A stretch of 64,000 bases of DNA. It comes from VGWG01 sp964580075 (lineage in GTDB: Bacteria; Verrucomicrobiota; Kiritimatiellia; RFP12; JAAYNR01). The stretch lies in NCBI GenBank assembly GCA_964580075.1, contig CAZOJL010000002.1, positions 1 through 64,000 on the forward strand. Direction: 5' to 3'. The stretch's first letter is position 1; each line of letters begins with the position of its first letter. The notes below the pieces were generated by a model. It saw only the letters and a program-made list of their open reading frames with translations, was not told the origin of the DNA and made no database searches. The position numbers and the translations under genes were made by a program. Below are positions 34,625 through 42,443 of the stretch, piece after piece.

Positions 34625-36543
34625 TCGCCATGATGATGTTTGACTGGTATCAGGAGGGGACAAAACAGTTGGCCGCAGCCGGTTCATCCCGGTTGCTGAC
34701 CTATCTGTTCGCTTTTTTCGCTTCGCTGGCCGTCTCTCTGTCGCTGACGCCACCGATACGCGGGTTGGCCCGTCGGCTCGGGATGGTTGACCAGCCGGAC
34801 GACCGACGCATCCATACGCGGCCCACGCCTCGGGCGGGCGGCGTCGCGGTTTTTATCGCGTTCCATGTGACCGTCCTGTTGTGTGTGTATCTCTTCCCCG
34901 GCGTCTTCAGACCGATCTACGGCATCGACAAACTGGCCGCCTTTTTTCGGGCGTCGTTGCTGCTCCTGGTCGTGGGGTTGCTGGATGACGCGTTTAGCCT
35001 CAAGCCGTATGTCAAACTGCTCGGCCAGATTGCTGCGGCCGTGCTGCTGTATCAGGCGGGCTTTCGCGTGGGCGGCGGGTTTTCCGTGACGTTGGTTGGC
35101 CCCGTCAATTTCGTCGTGACGGTGTTCTGGATTGTCGGCGCCGTGAATGCGTTTAACCTGATCGATGGGCTGGACGGGCTGGCGACAGGTTTGGCGATGA
35201 TCGCCTCCTTCGGCCTGGCGGGTTCGCTGTTTATGCGAAACTTGTCGGTGGATGCGGTTCCGTTGCTCGCGTTGGCCGGTGCGGCCATGGGCTTTCTACG
35301 GTATAATTTCAACCCCGCCTCGGTTTTTCTGGGCGACAGCGGTTCGATGTTTCTGGGGCTGGCGTTGGGGGCACTGCCGTTGATTTCGGGGCAGAAGTCG
35401 GAATTGCTCGCCTCGCTCGGTGTGCCGCTAATCGCGATGGGCATTCCGATATTTGACACGGCGCTGGCGATCTGGCGGCGGTCGCTGCGTTCGATGTTCC
35501 CCGACATTACGGCCAGCGGCGCCAAACGGATCCGCGGCTTTATGCAGGCCGACAGGGAGCATGTCCACCACCGGGTGCTGGCGCGGACGCTGAGCCAGCG
35601 CAAAGCGGCGGTCCTGCTTTACGGGGTGAACGTGCTGCTGGTCGCGATCGGCCTGTTTGCGATGTTGGCCGAAGAGCGTCGGAGCGGGGTCTTCCTGGTG
35701 GCGTTTGTCGTCGGGGTCTTCCTGATCGTTCGGCATCTGACCCGTGTCGAGTTGTGGGATACGGGGCGGATTCTCCTCGCCAAGTCACCACGTTCGATTT
35801 CCTCGCGGATATCCATGCCGCTCTACATGGTGGCGGATGTTCTGATCATGTGTGGTGGCTTTGCCATGAGCCATTGGATTGTGGGGGTGCGCTTCGGCAT
35901 TCGCGAACTGGTCGTGGTGATGCCGGCGGTGGTCGGGTTGATTTTTGCCTTGCTGGGGGTGACGGGTGTCTACCGGCGGGTCTGGGCACGGGCGATGTTG
36001 AGTGATTTCGTGAGTTTTGTGGTGATGTTCTGCGCGGGAATGGCTCTGGTTGTGGCGGTTTCGATCTTCTGGGCATCGTACGACCGCATCCGCCTTTCCC
36101 TGGCCTTGCTGTTTATGGTGCTGAGCCTCCCTCCGATGTTGGCGGTGCGGCTCTACCGGGAGATTTTGCGTGAGGCGGTCTTTGCCATCGAGCGGGTTGT
36201 GTTTGTCGGCCGGCCGACGGTCACGCGTGTCTTGGTGTGTGGCGGCGGGGAGCGGCTGCGGATGTTTCGGCGTGAAAAGCGGGCGCGGATGGCCGAGAAT
36301 ATGAACCTTTTCATTGTCGGCGTGCTCGACGATGACCCCAACTTGCTGGGTCGGCCGGTTCATGGCATCCGCGTGCTGGGCCCGATTCATGAGTTGAGGG
36401 AACAGGTGCGACAGCATCGCATTTCGCGGGTCATTATTACCATGCAGATTGACGATGAAAAGCGCCACCAAATTGTGGCACTGGCCCGCGAAGCGGGCGT
36501 TCCGGTCGATGAATGGGTCATCGCTATAAGGACCCTCTCATGA
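34621..36543 (+). CDS. WecA/TagO-like undecaprenyl-phosphate glycosyl-1-phosphate transferase with extra C-terminal domain
   Basis: A protein of about 640 aa. The first half is a MraY/WecA-family transferase with VGLLDDAFSLKPYVK, NAFNLIDGLDGLATG, FLGDSGSMFLG and the HVHHR loop; it would start a polysaccharide on undecaprenyl phosphate. The second half has four more membrane helices and a soluble nucleotide-binding-like domain (RVLVCGGGERLRMF to the end), like the N-terminal half of capsule enzymes of the WbpM/CapD type. The GTG at 34621 overlaps the exosortase stop; ATGs at 34630-34636 are alternatives. It pairs with the exosortase in envelope or exopolysaccharide work. Confidence 0.85.
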   Translation: MIAMMMFDWYQEGTKQLAAAGSSRLLTYLFAFFASLAVSLSLTPPIRGLARRLGMVDQPDDRRIHTRPTPRAGGVAVFIAFHVTVLLCVYLFPGVFRPIYGIDKLAAFFRASLLLLVVGLLDDAFSLKPYVKLLGQIAAAVLLYQAGFRVGGGFSVTLVGPVNFVVTVFWIVGAVNAFNLIDGLDGLATGLAMIASFGLAGSLFMRNLSVDAVPLLALAGAAMGFLRYNFNPASVFLGDSGSMFLGLALGALPLISGQKSELLASLGVPLIAMGIPIFDTALAIWRRSLRSMFPDITASGAKRIRGFMQADREHVHHRVLARTLSQRKAAVLLYGVNVLLVAIGLFAMLAEERRSGVFLVAFVVGVFLIVRHLTRVELWDTGRILLAKSPRSISSRISMPLYMVADVLIMCGGFAMSHWIVGVRFGIRELVVVMPAVVGLIFALLGVTGVYRRVWARAMLSDFVSFVVMFCAGMALVVAVSIFWASYDRIRLSLALLFMVLSLPPMLAVRLYREILREAVFAIERVVFVGRPTVTRVLVCGGGERLRMFRREKRARMAENMNLFIVGVLDDDPNLLGRPVHGIRVLGPIHELREQVRQHRISRVIITMQIDDEKRHQIVALAREAGVPVDEWVIAIRTLS

Positions 36544-37946
36544 CACACCTGCGGATACGGAGTCGGCTCACGGACGCCGCGCGATTTCTTTCGCGGGACA
36601 TCTGGGATATTGTTCCCGCCACGCTGCCCGCCTCCCGGCGGGTCGCGATCCATGCGTTGCGCTTCATCCTCGCGGTCGTCCGCGGCTTCCGTCTGGATCG
36701 GTGCGATCTGCACGCCTCGGCGCTCACGTATTACACCCTGATGGCGCTGATCCCGGTCCTGGCGCTGGCGCTGGCGCTGGGGCGGGTCTTCGGGGGTGGC
36801 GAAGTGGTGCGAAGCCAGTTTGAAGACCATCTCGGGGCGTTCCTGAGTCAGCTTGCCGTTCAATCCGAGACAGGGGATGCGGCCGCGCAATCGGCATCGC
36901 TCGCGTTTGCCGAGCAGTTGGAGGGTAAAGCCATCCAGCTCTTTGATCAAGTCAATGCCGTCAGCTTCGGCACGCTGGGGGGCATCGGCGCCGCCGCGCT
37001 GATCTGGATGGCCATCAGCCTGCTCGGCCGGGTCGAGGTGAGCTTTAATCTGATCTGGGGTGTCCCTTATCCGCGGACGATGTGGCGCAAGTTTACCGAC
37101 TATTTGAGCGTGGTCCTCATCCTGCCGTTTTTGATGACAGCCGCTTCAACCGTTCCCTTGCTGGACCTGCTCGCACGGGGGGCGGGCAGCGTGGGGGGCG
37201 CCGCCGCAGCCGACACCGTGCGTACCGTGGTCGGCTCACCGGTGCTGAAAAAAGTCCTGGTGCTCGGTATGAGCACGGTGACGTTCAGTTTTCTCCTGAT
37301 CTTTATGCCCAACACGCGAATCCGCCTCATTCCGGGCGCAGTCGGAGGCTTTCTGACCGCGATTCTGTTCGGCGTGTGGCTGGTGGTGTGCGCCCGCCTG
37401 CAGGTGGGGATCGCCAAATACAGCGCGCTCTATGGCGGGTTCGCGCTGCTGCCGATCTTGTTGATGTGGGTTTACACCAGTTGGCAGATTATCCTGCTGG
37501 GCGCGGAGGTCGCTTTTGCGCTGCAGAATGGCGCGACCTGCCGCATGGAGTCTGCCGCTGGCCGTGCCAGCCCGTACACTCGTTTTTTGCTGGCTGCCGC
37601 GTTTTGCGCCGAAGCCGCGCGGACGGTCAGGGAGCAGGGCAGGGCTTTTGACGCGGAGGCCTTTGCGTTGAAGCGTCGGGTCTCGACACGGCTCAGTCAG
37701 GACGTGCTGGAGGATCTGACGCGGGCGGGTGTGCTGGCCAAACTCGAAGGCCGCAACAGTCTCTACCTGCCGTGCCGGGATCTCTCGACCATGACCGCGG
37801 CTGAGGTGGCAAAGACCGTGCTATCGGACGGGACCCCGCCGAATGATCTGGGGGTGCAACGGATGGGCGAGTCGATTCTGAAACTCGGCCCCCGCCTCAT
37901 GGACGCGCTGGACGGCGCGCTCTCCGTCTCTGTGGCCGATTTGTAA
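36540..37946 (+). CDS. YihY/BrkB-family membrane protein
   Basis: A 468-aa protein with the YihY core: DLHASALTYYTLMALIPVLALALA, WRKFTDYLSVVLILPFLM and FLTAILFGVWLVVCARLQVGIAKYSALYGGFALLPILLMWVY. About six membrane helices are followed by a C-terminal winged-helix-like tail (about 370-440). The family was once called ribonuclease BN, which is not its accepted role; its function is unclear. It overlaps the transferase by four bases. Confidence 0.85.
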   Translation: MTHLRIRSRLTDAARFLSRDIWDIVPATLPASRRVAIHALRFILAVVRGFRLDRCDLHASALTYYTLMALIPVLALALALGRVFGGGEVVRSQFEDHLGAFLSQLAVQSETGDAAAQSASLAFAEQLEGKAIQLFDQVNAVSFGTLGGIGAAALIWMAISLLGRVEVSFNLIWGVPYPRTMWRKFTDYLSVVLILPFLMTAASTVPLLDLLARGAGSVGGAAAADTVRTVVGSPVLKKVLVLGMSTVTFSFLLIFMPNTRIRLIPGAVGGFLTAILFGVWLVVCARLQVGIAKYSALYGGFALLPILLMWVYTSWQIILLGAEVAFALQNGATCRMESAAGRASPYTRFLLAAAFCAEAARTVREQGRAFDAEAFALKRRVSTRLSQDVLEDLTRAGVLAKLEGRNSLYLPCRDLSTMTAAEVAKTVLSDGTPPNDLGVQRMGESILKLGPRLMDALDGALSVSVADL

Positions 37947-37962
37947 CAGTGGAGGTGATCCC

Positions 37963-39144
37963 ATGGCTACCCACACGGGAATGGGGCATGATGCGGATGA
38001 TTCGCAGCAGGCGGTTGACCGCTTTTTCTCCGACCGTCAAAAGGCGCTGATCGGTACGGGGCTGACGGTGCTGGCCGTCTCGTGCAGTATCGGCTTCGCC
38101 ACGGCATTGGCGATCTTCGGTGGCCGCGTGCTCGCGGCGCTTCAGGGCGTGTTGGCGCCCATTCTGGTGGCGGCGGTCATCGCGATGCTGAGCAAGCCCT
38201 ATTATGACTGGCTGTACCGCGTCCTCCGCCATTCCCATGTGTTTGCCATTGTCGTGTATTTCATCTCCACGCTGATTCCGGTCGGTCTGGTCGTCTGGAC
38301 GGCCGGCGCCCTGATCGTCGAACAGGGGGTGGATATGCTGCGCAATCTGCCGGATATTGTCGCCCACACCCAGGAAGCGGTAATCCGCCAGATGCCCGCA
38401 CTGGGCGAGCTGTTGCGCCGTTATGGTCTGTCCGGATGGTTGGAAGAACAGATGCTCAACACGGCGCAGGCCGTGCAGCAGGCGTTTGCGGCGCGCCTGC
38501 ACGGCGGCGGGGCGATGGAGGCGGGTGTCAGCGTGCTCGGGTTGCTCGGAGGGCTGCTGAGTTGGATGGTGTTGCCGATCTATCTCGGTTTCTTCCTGAT
38601 GCGCAAACCGATGGCGGGGAAGGATGCCGAGTCGTTTCTCCCGTTTTTCAAGCCGACCACCCGATCCAACGTGGTCTATCTGCTCGACCAGTTTCTGAAC
38701 ATCCTGACCGCCTTCTTCCGCGGGCAGGTGCTGGTCGCGTTGATCCAGGGCGTCTTGTTCGGGATTGGCTTCTGGTGCGTCGGACTCAGCTACGGCCTTT
38801 TTATTGGCCTGATGCTCGGCGTGCTCAACATCATTCCGTACATGGGCAATCTGGTCGGGCTGCTGATCGCGCTGCCCATGGCGTTGGCCGATGGCGGGGT
38901 GCGGGAGCTGGCGTTGGTGGGCATGGTCTTTCTGACCGTTCAGACACTCGACAACTACTTTATCACGCCCAAGATCATGGGGAGCCGCACGGGGTTGCAC
39001 CCGGTGGGGATCATCTTCTCGCTCCTGTTCTGGACGTCGGTTCTCGGCGGTTTCTTCGGGATGATGCTCGGTGTTCCCTTGAGCGCCTTTGTGGTGGTCC
39101 TCTGGCGCCTGCTCAAGAGCGAGTACATTAAAGAACTGGTGTGA
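37963..39144 (+). CDS. AI-2E family membrane transporter
   Basis: A 393-aa permease-like protein with seven to eight membrane helices and the family's conserved C-terminal region (GVLNIIPYMGNLVGLLIALPMAL, then DNYFITPKIMGSRTGLHPVGIIFSLL). Members include TqsA and sodium/proton antiporters, so the substrate is not predictable. GGAGG precedes the ATG. Its stop codon directly abuts the stop of the convergent fucI, with no bases between. Confidence 0.85.
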   Translation: MATHTGMGHDADDSQQAVDRFFSDRQKALIGTGLTVLAVSCSIGFATALAIFGGRVLAALQGVLAPILVAAVIAMLSKPYYDWLYRVLRHSHVFAIVVYFISTLIPVGLVVWTAGALIVEQGVDMLRNLPDIVAHTQEAVIRQMPALGELLRRYGLSGWLEEQMLNTAQAVQQAFAARLHGGGAMEAGVSVLGLLGGLLSWMVLPIYLGFFLMRKPMAGKDAESFLPFFKPTTRSNVVYLLDQFLNILTAFFRGQVLVALIQGVLFGIGFWCVGLSYGLFIGLMLGVLNIIPYMGNLVGLLIALPMALADGGVRELALVGMVFLTVQTLDNYFITPKIMGSRTGLHPVGIIFSLLFWTSVLGGFFGMMLGVPLSAFVVVLWRLLKSEYIKELV

Positions 39145-41016
39145 TCACCCGTAGACCGGACCGAGGAACTGGCAGGCGCGGAAGTCGTCGCCGCCGAAAC
39201 GATCCCACAGGGTTGGACGGAACACATCGGACCTGTCGACGTTGTGCATATCGACCGGAATGCGGAGCATCGCGTTGAAGGTGACAAAGTCGGCGCCGAT
39301 CAGGCCGAAGGAGTTGGCGTCGTGGTTCGGTCCGATGCGGGTCATGTAGTCGAATGAGGTCATGCCGCGCGGCGTCCAATAGGTCTCGGGCCAGGTGGCG
39401 TCGGTGACCCTGGAGATGTGGTCCGCGACTTTTCGGGGCAGTTCGACCGTGTCGCCCTCGATGACCGAGCAGGTCAGCAGGTCGCCGACCACGTTGTAGC
39501 GGTAGGCGGTGAGCGGGATGCCGCCGGGTGACCGGTAATGCGAAGAAAGACCATCGCCGGGGAAGTAGGTGAGGTTGGCGCCCATATAGCGCGTGGCCGC
39601 GACGGCGCCGGCGATCAGCTTCTGCTGCGCCTTCGGGTCGTTGCGGATCGCGTCAACGACCTGCTGTATCGTCAGCTTCGAGCCGCCTTTGACCAGTTTG
39701 AAGATGTCGATCGCATAGTCCAGCGCGCCCGAACCGGAGTTGCGCTTGTCAATGATGCCGTTCGGACAGATCTTTTTCACATCGGTTCCGGTCGCCGCTT
39801 TGATCGACGCGGGCGTCCAGTTGGTGCGGATGTCGGCGAAGAGCTGGGCCGCTCCTCCGGAGAGCAGGTTGCCGATGAGCATGCCGATGCCGTTCTTGGA
39901 GTCGTTCTCCGTGGCCACGATCAGGGGCGTGCGGAAACCGTTCCAGTCGAACGACGAGTTGAGGATCGATTCGGTCAGGTCGAAATTCGGATAGAAATCG
40001 GTCCACTGCCGCTGGCCTTGCGTCCCCGAGGCGATGGCGTTGTAGCCTTGCGCGTATTCGACGTCGGCCCGGAAGCCCTGTTTCTTGCCGACGGCGGGAT
40101 CGGCGAGACGGGGATTGCCGATCATCAGGTCGCGGACGATCAGGGCGATCTTGACATTCTCCATGAGGAGTTGATCGGGAGGGAGGGGCCGTTTGCCGGC
40201 ACCGTAGTCCAGGGAAAACGATTTCTTGAAGAACGTGAACGCCTGCTTGGCCTCGTCGTGGTCGTAGAAGCCCATTTCGAGGCGGCCGCGGATCCCCGCC
40301 ATATCAAAATTGCAGGTCCCCATGCCGAGGTAGTCGAGCAGGGTGTTGCGGCGGGCGTCGGAACCGATGATGCCCATCGAGACCGAACCGATGTTGAGAT
40401 AGTTTTTGCCGCGGATCATGGCGACCGCCGTCGCGCAGCGGGCAAAGCGGAGGATGCGCTCGCGGACATAGGCGTTGCAGGGCTTGGTTTCGTCCTCCAG
40501 ATCGGGCGAATAGATCGCGAAGATCGGGCGCTTTTTCTCGTCCATCGCCGCGGTGAAAGCCTTCAGCCACACGGCGCCGGGACGGTCGGTCTGGTTGAGT
40601 CCGTAGGCCGCTTGCTGCCACTCGGAGGAACCGATCCCCTGGCAGGCCGACATCAGTTCGTCGGAATACGACCAGGAACGGGAGACCCAGATGTTGGCGC
40701 TCACGCCCTGCGTGGCATAGAAGGCCTGTGTGCGGGCGCCGGAACGGGGGCCGTAGACAATTTCGGGTGCGACGATGACGCGCACCGGCGTGCCATCGGG
40801 GAGCTTCACATGCTGGGTGATCAGGTCATAGAGCTTCTCGGTCAGTTTCCACGTGCGCGCCTGGTTCGCCTCGTACGCGCCGTGGCGTCCGTCGGCGACG
40901 GGCGTCAGGGCGATTGTCGGAACCGGGCCGATCAGCGTGCGGTTTGCATCTTCAAACGTCCTGGGCTCCATAGCAAGCTTCTCGAAATCGGGGCGGCACG
41001 AACAGCAGCAACTCAT
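39145..41016 (-). CDS. fucI: L-fucose isomerase
   Basis: A 623-aa enzyme converting L-fucose to L-fuculose. Family segments include NIGSVSMGIIGSDARRNTLLDYLGM, the metal/catalytic Glu in VATENDSKNGIGML, ADIRTNWT and the C-terminal RIPVDMHNVDRSDVFRPTLW. It is slightly longer than E. coli FucI, with an N-terminal MSCCCSC stretch rich in Cys. The start at 41016 has AGGAGAG upstream; an ATG at 41058 lacks one. There is no other fucose gene nearby, so it may serve marine polysaccharide or mucin sugar use elsewhere in the genome. Confidence 0.93.
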   Translation of the reverse strand: MSCCCSCRPDFEKLAMEPRTFEDANRTLIGPVPTIALTPVADGRHGAYEANQARTWKLTEKLYDLITQHVKLPDGTPVRVIVAPEIVYGPRSGARTQAFYATQGVSANIWVSRSWSYSDELMSACQGIGSSEWQQAAYGLNQTDRPGAVWLKAFTAAMDEKKRPIFAIYSPDLEDETKPCNAYVRERILRFARCATAVAMIRGKNYLNIGSVSMGIIGSDARRNTLLDYLGMGTCNFDMAGIRGRLEMGFYDHDEAKQAFTFFKKSFSLDYGAGKRPLPPDQLLMENVKIALIVRDLMIGNPRLADPAVGKKQGFRADVEYAQGYNAIASGTQGQRQWTDFYPNFDLTESILNSSFDWNGFRTPLIVATENDSKNGIGMLIGNLLSGGAAQLFADIRTNWTPASIKAATGTDVKKICPNGIIDKRNSGSGALDYAIDIFKLVKGGSKLTIQQVVDAIRNDPKAQQKLIAGAVAATRYMGANLTYFPGDGLSSHYRSPGGIPLTAYRYNVVGDLLTCSVIEGDTVELPRKVADHISRVTDATWPETYWTPRGMTSFDYMTRIGPNHDANSFGLIGADFVTFNAMLRIPVDMHNVDRSDVFRPTLWDRFGGDDFRACQFLGPVYG

Positions 41017-41142
41017 GGCACTCTCCTGTTGGATCGCACGCGCCGGGGCGCGTGACACGGGTTAGAAACGAACAATAAGTATAAACCAGATGGGCGACGC
41101 GCGCAAGCCGGGAACGCAATGGTGCACCGCGTTTAAGGCCGT

Positions 41143-41871
41143 TTAAGGCCGGGGCTTGTTACGGGCGGCCCAGTCGGCCTGGCGGGCGACACCCATGAGG
41201 ATATTGACGTCGTCGGTGGTCAGGGCCCCGCGGGAGAAGATGCGTTGGACGCCCTGCATCATGTGGTCGGTCTTTTCCGGGGTCATGAAGCCGATGAGCA
41301 GCAGCATCTCGCGCCACATGTCGAGAAGTTTCATCCGGTGTACGGCCAGTGCCGGTGGCGCCTTTTCGCAGGGGGGCGAGTACGCTTCGCTCGCGAGGAA
41401 CAGCTCGTAGGAGCAAAGCAGAACGGCTTGCGCGAGGTTGATGGATGTGTAGTTCGTCCCTGTGGGAATGCGGAGGAGATGGGTGCACCGGGCGACCTCG
41501 TCGTTCAGCAGCCCTTTGTCTTCGCGACCGAACACCAGCGCGACCGGGCCGCCGTTCGCTAGGGCGAGCAATCCCGGCGCGGCCTCGCGCGGGGTGCGGA
41601 CATGCTGGCGATAGAGTCCGAGTCGCGCCGTCGTGCCGACGACGGCCGTGCAGTCGGCAACCGCTTCGTCGAAGGTCTCCACGGTGCGTCGTCCTTCCAG
41701 GACCGGCGCGCCGTGGACGGCGAATTTCGACGCCTCGGCCCAGCCGTCGGCGCAGACCGGTTTGACGAGAACCAGGTCGGAAATTCCAAAATTGGCCATG
41801 GCACGGCAGGCGGAGCCGATGTTGCCGCTGTAGAGGGAACCGACCAGGACGATTCGAATGCGAGAGAGCAT
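41143..41871 (-). CDS. trmJ: tRNA 2-prime-O-methyltransferase, TrmJ-like SpoU family
   Basis: A 242-aa SPOUT methyltransferase. The knot motifs are IRIVLVGSLYSGNIGSACRAMANFG, ALVFGREDKGLLNDEV and IPTGTNYTSINLAQAVLLCSYEL. TrmJ methylates position 32 of several tRNAs. A C-terminal helical extension (residues 170-242) is typical of TrmJ. The start at 41871 matches the family N-terminus; upstream in-frame ATGs would add a stretch without homology. It is the last host-like gene before the island. Confidence 0.85.
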   Translation of the reverse strand: MLSRIRIVLVGSLYSGNIGSACRAMANFGISDLVLVKPVCADGWAEASKFAVHGAPVLEGRRTVETFDEAVADCTAVVGTTARLGLYRQHVRTPREAAPGLLALANGGPVALVFGREDKGLLNDEVARCTHLLRIPTGTNYTSINLAQAVLLCSYELFLASEAYSPPCEKAPPALAVHRMKLLDMWREMLLLIGFMTPEKTDHMMQGVQRIFSRGALTTDDVNILMGVARQADWAARNKPRP

Positions 41872-42002
41872 AGGCAGAAAAACTCGTTTCTTTGCGGCGG
41901 CGGGGATGAGCGACCCAGGAACGCGGGAACGCGCGTAATGGAACCCTATTTTATCGGGGACCGGGCGAATGTCAACCCAGGTAACAGCAATTCTCATTAT
42001 GA

Positions 42003-42285
42003 GGCGATTGGGTCATCGGGGTCGGGGTCGGGGTCGGTATCGGAATCGGAGTCGAAATTCCGTTGGATTTATCCTAAAAAGGGCAGAAGACTGTGAGACT
42101 GTGAGACTGTAAGGATTGGGAGGCAATCGGTTATGCAAACGGGATCTGTTCACCATTGGGTGCGTGCGAATAAATCTGTAACCTGTTCATTTTCAACCTC
42201 ATAGCCTTACAGTCTTACAGCCTATAGCCGTTTTTAGGTTTATCGATACCGATACCGATACCGACCCCGACGCCGATGGCCCCAT
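42003..42285. repeat. Composite imperfect palindrome at the left edge of the island
   Basis: The left part has a GGGGTC/GGTATC hexanucleotide tract (42018-42055), then TTTATCCTAAAAA, then repeats of GACTGTGA ending ACTGTAAGG (42084-42115). The right part repeats these elements as their complements in reverse order: CCTTACAGTCTTACAG (about 42203-42218), TTTTTAGGTTTAT and an ATACCG/ACCCCG tract (to about 42285). The central 85 bases are unrelated. The gene-free stretch 41872-42443 holds nothing else I recognise besides a weak promoter. Confidence 0.75.
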
Positions 42286-42304
42286 CTCCAAAATGAAGGC
42301 GCAT

Positions 42305-42332
42305 TTTTCACACGGTTCTGGAAAATTATGCT
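42305..42332 (+). promoter_or_regulatory. Possible promoter of the defence operon
   Basis: TTTTCA (42305-42310) lies 16 bases before TATGCT (42327-42332), just after the palindrome and inside a locally A+T-rich stretch. The match is modest. It is followed by TTGCATGCAA (42338-42347), a small palindrome. Confidence 0.35.
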
Positions 42333-42443
42333 ATTGTTTGCATGCAACCGTTTTCTTCTAAATCCTTTGCGCCGCATCTTGCACCAAGCCCGATGAGGTC
42401 TATTGTCACTGAAGCAACGTACCGCGCTGGTTTCTGCCACCAC

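Noticed and set aside
42003..42285. Possible CRISPR array from spaced short repeats
   Set aside because: Units are degenerate hexamers without regular unique spacers, and no cas gene is present.
41872..42443. tRNA or attachment site at the island edge
   Set aside because: No cloverleaf-like sequence was found on either strand and no integrase gene lies in the island.
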